The position numbers and the translations under genes were made by a program. From Clarireedia homoeocarpa (lineage: Eukaryota > Ascomycota > Leotiomycetes > Helotiales > Rutstroemiaceae), in assembly GCA_001465935.1 (NCBI GenBank), contig LNKV01000004.1:248001-312000 (forward strand): 64,000 nt of DNA, given 5' to 3'. Shown piece by piece: positions 1-11,480 of the stretch; the stretch's first letter is position 1; every line of letters starts with the position of its first letter. Below the pieces are notes generated by a model, which was not told the origin of the DNA, did no database searches, and saw nothing but the letters and a program-made list of their open reading frames with translations.

Positions 1-238
1 AGCTTCAAGGAGAAGCAGAAAGCAGCTACGCCGTTGGGAGGGAGGTTAGGGACCAAAGAAGATGTTGTGGGGGTTGTGCGGTGGTTGGTGGGAGAAGAGA
101 GTAGGTGGGTTACGGGGCAGACTATTTCGGTTAGGTGGGTGATGATCCCTTTTTCTTTTGTGGTGTGGGGTGGTTTTGATGACGGTTTGTTTGCTGACTT
201 GAATTGTTGTGTTTAGTGGTGGTTGGGCCATGTATTAG
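1..238 (+). CDS. Short-chain dehydrogenase/reductase, C-terminal fragment (gene starts before the window)
   Basis: Frame 1 is open from base 1 and reads into the familiar C-terminal block of classical SDR oxidoreductases: a GRLGTKEDV-like stretch, then a WL...ESRWVTGQTISV segment. The exon ends at 134 with donor GTGGGT. A CTGAC branch point lies at 194-198, and the acceptor TTTAG ends at 216 (82-nt intron). The last exon (217-238) completes the typical SDR end, SVSGGWAMY, then TAG. The Rossmann-fold nucleotide site and the YxxxK catalytic site would lie upstream and are not visible, so substrate and cofactor cannot be stated. Its position beside a P450 on the same strand would suit a secondary-metabolism or detoxification setting; that is inference. 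The family call is firm. Confidence 0.88.
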
Positions 239-2030
239 GTTGGTAAGGAGATCTGGATTCATGTGTGGATGAACAAGGCAGCCCAGAATCTTTGGTATGC
301 GTTGTTGAGCCATGCTAAGTCATGTAAAGTTATGTTGTAGCTAGGTAGCATGCCTGCGCCGATCAATGAAAAGGTTAGTTTCTTCATAATTACGTTTGTC
401 TGTCGCAGGTACTGGTAAGCATTAAGACGGGGAGCAAGTCGTAAATTACCACATGTGTTCGGGGCACCACACTACTGTCGAAGTCCTGAAAGACAAGTCA
501 CCGGTGCATATACAGTACTGCGCCTCCTGCGCCTCCTTTTCGTAAGTATGGATGTAACATACCTGATCTTTGGGTTAATCTGAGACAGCAGCATCCCTAG
601 ACATGGGCCCCTCCCCTCACCATGTCGTCATCATGCGGGGAGATGTAATCTCTTGTATAGGTCCGAATGCTGTGGCTATTATGCTTTCGGTCCACCCGAT
701 TGTTTTCCTAAAAACTCCGATTTCGTCCCCGAGTCAAAACACCCAAGCCCCAAGCCCCTCTCTTGACTCTGAAGTGAAGATAAGCATTGCAATAAGCGGG
801 CATAGACGAATCTGACATGGATCGGCTCTTGATCCTACGTTTTGCAGGCCAGCCATGTTGGACCGTCGTTTGATTGGCGAGACGGGAGTTCACGTGGAAC
901 TAGACCCAATGGCGTATCACATAGCGAAAATGTCGCTCGCAGATGAGGTACAAAGCTTAATCGTTTCCTGCTTTCGCACTGCTACCAGCCGTTACTGTGC
1001 TATCCCCGAAGCACTCCAGAGAGAATTGAGGCTATCTCGCTTTGGAAGGTAGGATTCGGTGCGCTGAGTCTAGAGTCTAGAAGCGATCCCTAGGCTCGAT
1101 TCAGCGCCGTGTGTTGATCGTACGTTGGCTACAATTTCTTCTTGGCCGGTGGGAGTGTCTTAAGGCTTAAAGTCTGGACGGATCTCTTGGTCTTAACTGT
1201 CTGGCTTCGAGCTACCTGTTAACCGAGCCCTGCGATTGTATTGGTTGAAGGCGTCTGAACCAGAGATGCAATACAGTTAAGCTGCGCGGACCCGGTGGGT
1301 AATGTCCCACCGCGAACGAAAGTAATGTCCCACCACCCACCGGGCTGGGATCCTAATGGGTGGGTTGCCGGTTCGAATACGACCCAGGGGTCTGGATATT
1401 TACGACTGGTGCCTTCTTTTTCGTTTCTTTTTCTCCACTACATCCCTCGCCACTGGCTACCGGAAGAACAACGAAAGAGGCAGTTGCCCAAGCCAACCAC
1501 CGCTGCGTAAAAGCAAAATCCCGCCGTATAAAAGCAAAACATGAAACATATTCCGCCACCGTTGCGTGCGTCTTTTGGAACCCCATTTGGCAATGCCTTG
1601 GGATACGCTGTTCATAGGGTTGCGGGACGTATGTGTACAAAGTACGAAGTCATGCAGCACTCAGCTGCAGCGTCTAAATTGGCCGTGCGCCTGCACCTGT
1701 GGTCCCTGCCCAATTGAAAAGAACTGTCTTGGGATACTAAACAGTACTACGGAAAGCGTAGCCGAAGGAGAGTACAGTACTATGTACAACCTGGAAAGAG
1801 TTTGCTTCCAAGCCTTGGCCCTTATAGGACTATCAGATAGCCCATCTCTGCCCCTGAGATGGGGTGGATCACACTAGACCGACGATCACATCCGAGTCCT
1901 TTCGGGTCATCTAGAGCGGTGCTACGGTTCGGAAGTGTGACCAGGGAATCGAGTCCCAATTCTGATTATATATATACACTGCTATGTCGTCTCAGAAAGC
2001 TCGTCGAAAAAGAAACAACTTTACGAAAAG
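239..2030. other. Intergenic region between the SDR end and the P450 start
   Basis: No convincing coding region is seen on either strand. The open frames here are short, lack family motifs and do not join by good splice sites. The stretch contains an inverted-repeat-element fragment near 1284-1395 (listed separately), a possible TATA box at about 1528 and a TATATATATA run near 1968-1978, 55-65 bp before the P450 ATG, which could serve as its core promoter. Confidence 0.5.
1284..1395. repeat. Fragment related to the inverted-repeat element at 60.5 kb
   Basis: The segment has an ACCCGGTGGGTAATG block followed by CCCACC and CCACCCACCGGG blocks that can fold back on each other. The same vocabulary (GGCTGCG, GACCC, GTGGGTAATG, CCCACC) makes up the 300-bp TA-flanked element at 60473-60772. 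It looks like a degraded relative of that element. The boundaries are approximate and no clean target duplication could be assigned. Confidence 0.4.
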
Positions 2031-3943
2031 ATGTCGCCTATCCCTATTATAAAAACAGCCGTTTCGGCCAACTTGCTCTTCGTTGGTCTTGGATCGTTGC
2101 TCTTCTACGTAAGTGTCTAAGTGACTTGCGATTAATCTCCAGACGCTGAATTGTGTCATTAGTTCATTGTTTCTGCCATCTACAATATATACTTTAGTCC
2201 TCTAGCAAGATATCCAGGTCCTTTGCTGGCCAAGATTTCGGCATGGCCAAACTTCTATTACACCATGACGGGATACCGACACATATGGATATGGCGATGC
2301 CACGAGAAGTACGGTGAGTTAGCCAAAGAAGCTAGAAAGTATCGTCGTGATATACCAAGCTGACATCAATACATAGGCGATTCCTTCCGTTTCAAACCCG
2401 ATGGTGTCCTATTCAACTCACCAACTGCATACCGTGCAATCCATCAAACAAAAGCCAATGTAAAAAAAGGAAAGCTATACGAGATCTGGCCTCGCAATCA
2501 AAATGAAATCAACACATACAGTACCGTGGATAAAGGTACCCATGCTCGCAAACGCCGAGTACTGAATCAAGCGTTCTCTTCGAAAGCAGTACGATCCATT
2601 GAGAACTTCGTGGTCGAACATGTTGATCGCTGGAATGAGATTTTAATCGACGGAAACGACGGTAAAGAATGGACGAAGCCGGTGAACATGTCGGAGATGA
2701 TAGACTACCTTGTCTTTGACATCATGGGAGACTTGTGCTTCGGAAAGACGTTTGATCTGAAGGAACCAGGAGAAAATTCATTTCGTCATATGCCGCATAC
2801 TGTGTAAGTCCATTCTACTCTAGATCCTTCTCTTCTCTCATGATCCTTGCCCTGGCGGTAATTTGGGAGACTCGAGTTTCATTTTATGAAGGCATCAAAA
2901 GTCGAGTACTAACATGGAAACAGTGGGACTTATATGCAACTCATGTACACAGTATGGTAATTCTGATCAATGCTTGTAGTAAAATGACTAACTTTAGTAT
3001 TTAGATCTCCCAGTCTCCGATGCTAAGGCTATGGGTATGGTTGAAACCGAGAGGTCTCGATCGTATTTTCGACATGGTAATGCCGAAGAAAATTAGAAAG
3101 TATTATAACTTTATAGAATCGAGCCTCTCGCAACGAAGAAAGCAGGAGGAAGAATCAGAGAAGAGTGGAGATAGGGGAAGTCAATATCGAAAGGATATCT
3201 TCCACTACCTATTCAAGGCAACAGATGATACAGGTCGGCCAGCATACACTACTGATGACCTGCATGCGGAGGCAAACTTGCTTGTTGTAGCCGGGACAGA
3301 TACCACGGCGAATTCTCTGAGCGGGTTTTGGTTCTATGTTCTTCGACATCCTAGGGTGTACTCCAAGCTGGTTGAGGAGATTCAAACTACATTCAAGTCT
3401 GTCGATGACATTAAGATGGGACCAACCCTTTCTTCCTGCAAGTATCTGCACGCCACTATCGACGAGGCATTACGCTGTGCTCCTGCACTACTCTCAGACT
3501 TGAGTCGAGAAGTCTTGCCAGGAGGGCTTAGCATAGACAACCAATATATACCCGCAGGAACTCAAGTCGGTGTGGGAGGATGGGCCATCATGCACAATCA
3601 GCAAGTCTTCCAGGATCCATGGAATTTCCGTCCCGAAAGATGGATTGTGAATCCCAAAGAGGGTGTTACGGCTGAAGACGTAGCTCGCGCTCAATCAGCC
3701 TTTAACCCTTTTACGATCGGTACATGGAGCTGCGCAGGTCAAAAAGTCGCCTTGGCAGAGCTTGTTCACACGCTTGCGAGAACCCTCTATCGAATGGAGG
3801 TCCGACTCGCTGCGGGAGACACATTGGGTGCAGGGTCCCCGGAACTGGGATGGGGAATGAGTGATAGAAATACGATGTTGCAGAGGGATGCGCTCACGGC
3901 GTGCAGGGATGGTCCGGTGGTGCAGTTTCGCAGACGTATGTGA
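2031..3943 (+). CDS. Cytochrome P450 monooxygenase, five exons, about 540 aa
   Basis: Exons 2031-2108, 2163-2313, 2377-2803, 2924-2951 and 3005-3943 join in frame. Introns have good donors and branch points (for example TACTAAC before exon 4). The protein starts with a hydrophobic anchor (about residues 9-34) and an RYPGP proline hinge, as in microsomal P450s of the ER. Motifs: I-helix AGTDTT at 324-329, K-helix EALR at 382-385, FRPERW at 436-441, and a haem loop FTIGTWSCAG at 464-473 with Cys471 as the thiolate ligand. The haem loop has Trp where the consensus FxxGxRxCxG has Arg; some fungal P450s vary here, so this need not abolish function. Exon 4 is only 28 nt. The reaction would be an NADPH-P450-reductase-dependent oxidation; the substrate cannot be read from sequence. 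Neighbours (SDR, relic FAD oxidase) suggest a metabolic cluster remnant. Confidence 0.93.
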
Positions 3944-4133
3944 TGGGCGATTCATGGAATACCTAGCGGCCTAAATTTTACGTCACCCTGAAGAGTCGAT
4001 TTACTAGTGTTATAATAGGGGCTGGCCGTTTTTCATCTTGGCGAAATTTTGTCATATATGTATATTTCTTTTTTTTTTCTTTTCTTTTTTTAACAAGCAA
4101 AATTTATAGTAGCTTGAGGGTGGGAAGAGAAGA

Positions 4134-4200
4134 TGATACGATACGATACGATATGATACGATACGACACGATACGACACGACACGATACGATACGATACC
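4134..4200. repeat. GATAC pentanucleotide microsatellite
   Basis: About thirteen imperfect copies of GATAC/GACAC in tandem lie directly downstream of the P450 gene. One copy carries GATAT and several carry GACAC, so the array has begun to diverge. Confidence 0.85.
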
Positions 4201-4304
4201 ATGGATTACGCAGGCAGTAACCACCAGCCTTAGATAGCTAATGTCTTGAATATCCCGAAAGCGCAGGGCGTTTTCCAAGCAAATTAATAGAAAATAATCC
4301 AAAA

Positions 4305-4404
4305 TAAAATTACTATAAAATCATCAAAATTAAAATTACTATAAAATCATCAGAATTAAAATTACTATAAAATCATCAAAATTAAAATTGCCATAAAATC
4401 AAAT
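4305..4404. repeat. 26-bp AT-rich minisatellite, about 3.9 copies
   Basis: A 26-bp unit beginning TAAAATTACTATAAAATCAT is repeated at 4305, 4331, 4357 and 4383 with one or two substitutions per copy; the last copy is partial and carries GCC for ACT. No open reading frame or regulatory role is evident. Confidence 0.85.
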
Positions 4405-4583
4405 ACCGCACACTAACCCAAGTGCCGTCTCCTACCCCTAAATACCGAAAAGTTCCCGCGGAGGGGACACGTTGTAGGTCTTCCCTCGCGCCGAATTGCC
4501 CTTTTGATAAGTTTAGTTACTGCAATCTTTAAAGTTTAGGCAACCGGCCCCGACAAATGGCCTGATCTTGCTTTCGCTTGCAA

Positions 4584-4601
4584 GGGGGGGGGGGGGGGGG
4601 G
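4584..4601. repeat. Poly-G tract of 18 bases
   Basis: An uninterrupted run of 18 G occurs in otherwise mixed sequence. Such a run is prone to replication and sequencing slippage, so its true length is uncertain. Confidence 0.8.
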
Positions 4602-6024
4602 ACTCGAAGGGTGCAACGCATAAAGGGACCGGACCATTTGATCGGCAGTCGATCGTTGATAAGGTTATATTAAATCTTAGACAGCTGGCTGGTCACGCAA
4701 CTTGAAGGGTTGTATGCCGGGAGGGAGGGAGGGAGGTACCCTTGAGTAAGTAAGTTACTTGTTACTGTATGCGGTACAGTATGATGTGCTGTGATGCGAT
4801 GTGTTCTGCTGTGATTGTGCTGTTAAGATCGACTTTACAGTACACAGTACTGTAGTAGTTCTAGCGCTATTGCATCACAGTACAGTAAGTACAGTACGAG
4901 ATTTTAAAACCCCCCGCTTAAACTTTAAACACCCCCCACCCCCACCCCCACACCCCCCCCACCGGAACAAACTGAACCCCCCTAGTCATACATACATACA
5001 TACTTCTCTCTTCCTTACACTACTCACTCACTCACTCCCCACGAACCTCCGATTCTCTTCTCTGTATCTATCTATCTGTCAAACGGCCTCTGCCACGGCG
5101 CACGCACAGTGGTAGTTCAAATAGCGGAATGGAATGGAATGGATGGGATGTGGATGTGGATGTGGATGTGCGGGAGCGTTTTTTTTTTTGCGTTGCTGCT
5201 ACGCGCTCGATTCCTTCTATTGCGCGGCGGGTGGCGGGTGGGTGGCGGTTGAGGGAGGCTAGAACTATGAGAATAAGAAAGAAAGAAAGAAAGGGCAAGG
5301 TCATAGAAGATGGATGGCAGGGAGGGGTCGTTTATGCGGTGTGATGTAATGTAATATTATATTAGGAGGAAGTAAGAAGCGAAGGGGAAAGAAAAAGAAA
5401 TATCGAAGATACATACATACATACATACATACATCCGGCACAAGCGGCTGCGAGACAAGTGTGTGTCCAGACCAAAGTCTTTCACATTAGTATCGCGGTA
5501 GACGGGACGGCGTGGGTGGCGGTAAGAGGACTGTAGCAGGATCATTCTTGATGGTTGTCTCGTGGCGAAGACTTAGCGTCTACCGGGAGGGGGGAGGGGG
5601 GAGAGTGTTCATCTCGTCAGTAGCGTCGGTTAATGTACAGTACAGTACGGACTTTTGCAAAGCGTCCGAGGGGGTAGGAAGGGGGGTTGTTTTCCAGCAT
5701 GCGGGCGGGCTATTTATTTGCCCGCGTGAGGCTGGGTGTATATGAGGTTTATGGAGATGATTTATTTGCATGCGGAGTTGGGGGACTGGGAAGGGGGGAT
5801 TGGGACGTGGGTGATTCACCACCGTGGGAACTTGGCATATATCGAAAACCACTCCACTAGAGAAGTGGGAGTTAATCATGGAGATTTCTTACGAAAAGGG
5901 GAGAGGGTGCACGTTGTGCTAAATAGTCTAGAGCATATAGACAACGAAAACATAAGAGTGAAAAAGCACTGGCGACTGGAATGAAAACGAAGAAACCAAT
6001 CGGACCTACGATCTTGGTGCAAGG

Positions 6025-6385
6025 AAAAACTGCCGGTAGTAAAGCGTGTAACTATTCCAAAGTTATTGGAACCTCCTTTAAGAGCCCGCCAGAGATCCGG
6101 ATTCTCCGACTCACTCAGAGGCTGTGGTAAGAATACCCGAAGCAAGAACTATTTGGTAGCTGATGATGATGATGTTGGAACAAACCAATCCATAGCGTGG
6201 GGAGAAGAAGGAAAGGCCCCCTGTTCGTTCCCCCGTATTAACTTCATAGCAGAGGCGTACTGTAAACAAGCTAAGTTAGGTAGAAAGCACCCCTTACCTC
6301 CTAAAGTCAAGCCACCAACCCCAACAGCCGAGTTTCCACCTCCTACAACAGAACAGCAAGACCTTTTGCACCCAGAACCTTAGAA
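6025..6385 (-). pseudogene. Relic of a berberine-bridge-type FAD-linked oxidoreductase
   Basis: Three adjacent minus-strand pieces give conserved blocks of the FAD_binding_4/BBE family in order: GLAV then VVGGGNSAVGVGGLTLGG, next GLSFFSPRYGLVCSN and SYQIVLASG, finally ENPDLWRALKGGSNNFGIV with TRF. A genuine intron survives between the first two (donor GTAAGG at 6297, acceptor AACAG at 6221, 77 nt, with a CTAAC branch point). The reading frame is broken twice: a two-base excess near 6353 and a tandem GAGT duplication at 6109-6116 that shifts the frame and makes a TGA stop. Homology fades below about 6025 and above 6385, so only the middle of the FAD domain remains. This family oxidises varied substrates using a covalently or tightly bound FAD; this copy cannot make an intact enzyme. 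Confidence 0.82.
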
Positions 6386-7788
6386 GCCATCCATCCCCTC
6401 CAATCATCCCACTCACCCCATCCATCCCCCAAGGGTATGACTTCCTCGAAAAAAAAAAAAAAAAAAAAAGACTCCGATCGATCAAAACCCTCCCTCTCTC
6501 CCTCCCGTAATACTCACTCCCCCAGAAAGCGGAGAATGCGCGCCGCTCGCGAAAGGCGGTTCAACATCGTCGGTCCTCACCACCAGCACCACGACCAGCT
6601 TCTTTTACTCGCTCGTCGTCCTCACGTTTCAGGATATCAATAGCAACAGCTATCTATCTGTACCAAGCTCCCGATCACCGCGAGGACAGACAAACGCAAG
6701 CGGGGATTGCTTCGCTTCGCGCTCTTGCTTGGCCCAGTCAGTAGTAGGCAGGCATATTATCGATTGGGAGATGTCGTGTGGGAAGATAAGATGACGCTGC
6801 GGCTGAGCTTGGGAAGCCTAGCTGGACAGTGAGAGTCGTCGGGGACGGATAATGAATATGGAGATGGAGATGGGGATGGAGATGGAGATTAAGAGAGTTG
6901 CTGTGATAGATGCATGCGAGGAGGATTTGAGATGCCATTACTTTCCGCACAGCCATCTAATCTAACCCTAGGAGAGCTGACTGGTAGGGATGAGATCCGC
7001 GCCCCAATACTTCACGGGGGTTATACTGTAGTCCTTGTAACCATATGTAGTTAGGTAATAATAAGTTAAAGATCATTCTAGCTTACAGTATTGTTGGATA
7101 AAGAGTCCAAGTACCTGAGAAGAAACCAGAATATTTATTGGGTGAGTATACGTTGTTCGTACAGCAATGTAATTGTTGGAAAAGGCAAATAATAAATAAT
7201 TTAGAAAAATCATATCATCCTCAAGTTTTTAACTGACAAAAAAAAAAAAAAAAAAAAAAAAAAGAAAAAGAAAGAAAAACACAAACCTCCCCCTTTCTAC
7301 CCGGAGCGAAAAACGAAGAAGCAAAAACGAAAATAACAAAAAGTTGGGTATATCCTCCTCTATGTATACATACGTTCATACGTCCATTCATCCCATCCAT
7401 AGATCCATACGTCACTCAAACTCATCAATCGCGCGACGCTTGGGAAATCCCATTCATTCATTCATCAACTTTTTCATCTCTCCTATCATTCCTTGTGTAC
7501 CGTAATCCATGAATAACAATCAAGAAATCCATCCCACCACTCATCAATCGAACCATCCACCTCTCCATACATCCATCCATGGAACCCCTAATATTTCAAT
7601 AAAACCCCCTTTTCATCCCATTCCCTCCGCTCCCCTTCCCTAAACAAGGCCAATATCAGACATCCACGGTACCGATCAATTAACTACCTCCTAACCCCAA
7701 TCCCAACTGAAAACCAAAGCCCCCTCCCCCAAAAAAAGAAAAACGCCCGCTAAATCACGAAAATCCACCTCCATATCCCATACTATAC
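6386..7788. other. Intergenic region downstream of the YVC1-like gene
   Basis: No gene is supported. The region holds A-runs at about 6449-6469 and 7238-7263, a GGAGAT-type repeat near 6858-6893, CCATTCAT/CATCCA repeats at 7370-7590, and the likely 3' untranslated sequence of the minus-strand channel gene. Confidence 0.5.
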
Positions 7789-10700
7789 TTACAACGAATT
7801 TCCCTTCTCAAGAAATGGATCAAGAACCTCTCCCTTCACAGGCTCCTCAAATGGCGTCTCGAACGAGGTTTGAAACCCACTTGTGTCGCGACTCGTTCCT
7901 ATTACATCTACATCCCCATGCACATTCGAGTCATCATGCGCGCCATCATGCATGCCACTTTGCTCACCGTCAAAATACCTTCTTTCTTGCTCATTCTCCT
8001 GTTCCTTCTCCTTCCCTTTCAAACTTTGCCTTCTCCCCTGCCCCTCAACCTCACTCCTACCACCCGGAACATTTCCCCCTGTTCCCGGTCTCTTCACCTT
8101 CCTCTTCTCCCCTATCAGTACCTTGCCATCCCTCCTCTTACCCACCCCCGCACTAGTCTCATTCTCCACCGACGAATTTCCCGCTGTCTTCATTCCCGCC
8201 CCCCTAAACTCCCTAACCACCTCCGCAAAGCCCTCCTCCAGCGTCTTCATCCTTGCAAGCATAAGTCTCCCCATCATGCCATCTGCGCTCTCCTCACCCT
8301 TCGCCCTCTTCAAATTCGCCATATTCGTCGCCAGTGCCATTTGCGTCGCGAACGAACTGGGCACCGCGCCCAATCCCTGCCCCAGGTCCATCTCTGACAT
8401 GCTGATGTCGAGACTGGAGTCTTTGTGTCGGATGAGACGGCTGCGCAACGTCGCGGCGGCGGCGTCGGACTTGTGTATGTTGGGAACGGATTGAATGGTG
8501 TTGCGGTTGGGGAGGATAGGCCGGGGACGGGTGGTGATGAGAGCGGGGAAGTTGGCGGTGCGTGGGGTGCGGGAGCCGGATGCGGCGATGGGGGTATTGG
8601 AGCCAGTGTTGGTTGTGGATTGAGCTTTTGCGGTCAGGGGTCGAGAACGTGGGGGTGAGACGGATGAGGAGTTGTCGATTACGGGGTTGAACAGAATTGT
8701 GTTGGTAGACAAATTCCTATCATGAGCTTTCTTCTTCGGGAAAGCTTTTTGTTTTGGTGGGGATGGATTTAGTGGTACTATTGGGGGTGCAACAGGAGAA
8801 ACGAATCGTGTTGCTGTTGGAGTTTGGAAATAATCTTCGGAATCAGAGCTACTGTGACTGAAGTTTGTTGAAGTTGGCTCTTTGTCTGCAGTAGGTGCCT
8901 CATCTTCATCATTGGTCAGCAGCTCATCATCTCCATCGGCATCCGTATGACCTCCACCAAATGAGTTAAGATGCAGTTCATCATCCGATGTTCGATGGAT
9001 GTCATGGAATCCAGTAGACATAAATTCTGCGGGATCACTGGCTACTGACTTGGTACCAGAAATCTCACGGCTGATTCCGCGTTGTCTCATAAATGTAGCT
9101 TTCCTCGCATTTCTCCGCATCTCGAGTCGTTCCAGTATCGATCGATCTTGTTCTTGAGGTGGACTAGCAACGTCTCCTTGATGATCCATCCAGTTATTTA
9201 TGACATTGTGGGTTTGCCGACGTTCGAAGCTGGGCCGATTTCTACCAAATGTATCCCGTGGAGCCAATCTGAAAACTTCATCCAGAGCTCTGTCCTTTTG
9301 AAAACCAGCAACTGAAGATTCATGTCTTCGAAGATTAGGGCTAAAAAGACCTGGTCTGGGCTCATGGAAGGTTATCCTCTGCTTTGATCTTCGTCCAACC
9401 TTTTCAACCAGATCCGTAGGCTCGAAAACAGATCTTGCTAGGAAGATCTTCTCGTATGCGCAGATGCTGAAGAGCAACGGGAAATGTGTAAGTTTGATGA
9501 CATTGCGATTCAATTTTATGAATGTCCTAAATGGGAAGAAGAATCTCAAAGGCGTGAGTACCCATGCAATGATATTCGTTGGTGCAACATAAGAGAACAG
9601 AGCATCGTTCTTGACCATTGAGATTGTGTTCACTGCAAACACAAATTGATGTTCTTCATTGGCATTTGAAACAATAGCCATGAAGGAATTAGTCAAGACC
9701 GTGATGAGGATAGTGACAACAAGAAAGTGACAAATAAATAGGAAAAGCACGAGAATAGCTTTGCCTAGAAAGTTGTAAGTTTCCCATGCTTCCCATGCCG
9801 CCGGAGTAAATCCCATCAAAATTTGGAATATCTTGTAGGCCACTCCTGCCGCATCGTATTCCGCCTTGCCAAAAGACAGTGTGAAAGCTACGAAGAACCC
9901 ACTGCATGCAATGAGGATGAGCACGAAAACTGCCACAAGGTCAATTGCCATCAATCGAAAGGCGATGAGCAGCTGTGAGAAATATCTATAGTGGTCAAGG
10001 ACACTAAATAGTCGAGGGAAAAGGAGAATTGCGTTGGTCGCCAGAACGTCGTACGCCATACTATTCCACTCGTCTCTTCCATAATCAACCAGAAAGATGC
10101 CATACAACCTCATGCAATAATACACTGTGAGGAGCAGGAGAATTCCAAGGTCGAAAGCGTTCCAAAAGCTCATGATGTAGAGTGAGAAGCCTTGCTCATT
10201 AAAACCCACTACTTCATCAAGCATGAAGCCTGCACTCCAGAACCAAAATATGACTTCCAATACTGTAATATCTGTCGATCTTTGGCTGAGAACGGCTAAG
10301 AACAAACCGAGCAGGATGGCGAGGGAGCACGTAGAGAAGAATTGCCGGTAACGCGGTACCCTCAATCGCGAAAGCTTGAATAGAGATGCATCTCGAGGAT
10401 CATAGAGGGTAACAGTTCTTCTGGTTAAGGTTGGTAGTGGCTGAGGAGTGTCTGGGGGCTCGTTAGGCGAATTCTTAGGTAAAGATGTTGTAGCGCCATA
10501 TTGAATGTGACCCCGAGATAATAGTGGCACCTCATTTCCGTTGCTCTGAGGTGACTTCTGATACCCTTGGGTTTGAATTGCAGACCTACGATGTAGGTTG
10601 TCTGCGGCAGAATGAAACACAATCGTCCCAGCCCAGATCGCTTCCAACTGCTGTACAACGAGTGGATGTGCCAGGAATCTTTTCGCAGATGCTCGGATAG

Positions 10701-11480
10701 CTACTTCCAATGTTGAGATTCTAGCAGCGGCCGGCCGGTTCTTTTGATTCCAGCTTGCGGTTGGTGTTTCCGGTTGGGCCACGCCTTGCAGAGGAAAAAA
10801 ATCGTAGGATAGAGCATCGATCAACTCTCGCGTGTTGTATTCCTTCAACAATTTGATCGCCAGCAACTCACAGACCAAAGCCCTCGTCAGACTATTTCCT
10901 GCATTTCCGGGATTTGCCTGACTCTCCTTGCGAAACTGTAAACAATTTGCCATCAAAGCATACAAAGTAGCTCTAGAGAAATGCGATGTTCGAATTTGTT
11001 GTTGCATGGGCTTGACCAGGAACTGTGACACTTGTGGAGAGCGTAATTGATCCCATGTTAATGTCGTTTCCGTTCGAGGTAGGATAATGAGGCGTATGGC
11101 ATGTGTGAGATTGTAAACTGGAAGAGCGTCTAATAGAAATTAGTATGTAGGTAAAGCACACAAACTGAGCAATTACCAAGATGCGCGGCAGAGAATATGG
11201 GTAAAAGAGGTGGATCTTCGTCGCCATCTTCTTCTTCCAATCCGTCTTCATCAACCTGTTCATCCTCGCCCTCTCCAACATCCCGCTGGTCTTCTCCTTC
11301 GTCCTCTGTATCATCTTCTATTTCCGTCTCTGTAAAATCCGCAGATGCATGCCTTGGCAAGGCGTGTTCTCTTCGAACAGGTGCCGGGGAGGACTGGTCG
11401 ACATATATCGAGGAAAAAGGGCTATGAAATTCTTGAAGGGGCCGGCGCGATTTCTTTGTTCTGAGGAGAGAAGAAAGCAT
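7789..11480 (-). CDS. yvc1: TRP-family vacuolar cation channel, YVC1-like, about 1214 aa
   Basis: Two exons (11480-11177 and 11129-7789) joined across a 47-nt intron give 1214 residues. The exon junction reads SAAHLDALPVYNL in a block typical of fungal TRPY channels. An acidic N-terminal stretch (around residues 50-90) precedes the conserved cytosolic region with TLTWDQLRSPQV and TSHFSRATLYALMANCLQF. A membrane domain follows at about 366-589, with a pore-loop-like FQILMGFTPAAWEAW near 536-550 and a long last helix. The low-complexity tail after about 660 contains an acidic cluster (DADGDDELLTNDEDE); acidic C-terminal residues help Ca2+ activation in yeast Yvc1. By family it should release Ca2+ from the vacuole in response to stretch, osmotic shock or Ca2+. 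The tail is longer than in yeast. Antisense open frames over the C-terminal tail are shadows. Confidence 0.93.

Larger units (their letters stand above)
3944..6024. other. Gene-free, simple-sequence-rich region
   Basis: No gene is supported. The stretch is a succession of simple repeats: a GATAC array, a 26-bp minisatellite and an 18-G run (listed separately), GGGA repeats near 4719-4737, palindromic AGTACTGTA-type clusters at 4740-4900, C-rich runs at 4900-4980, CATA repeats at 4985-5005 and 5411-5434, GTGGAT repeats near 5145-5172, and GAAA repeats near 5275-5292. Short open frames crossing these are translations of the repeats. Confidence 0.6.

Noticed and set aside
1366..1380. GGTTCGAATAC, resembling a tRNA B box
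   Set aside because: No A box or foldable cloverleaf lies at the right distance; the segment belongs to the inverted-repeat-element fragment.
7815..8494. Long plus-strand frames (113-203 codons) opposite the YVC1-like gene
   Set aside because: They lie antisense to the low-complexity C-terminal tail of a well-supported channel gene and are rich in His, Pro and Ser, as expected of shadow frames.
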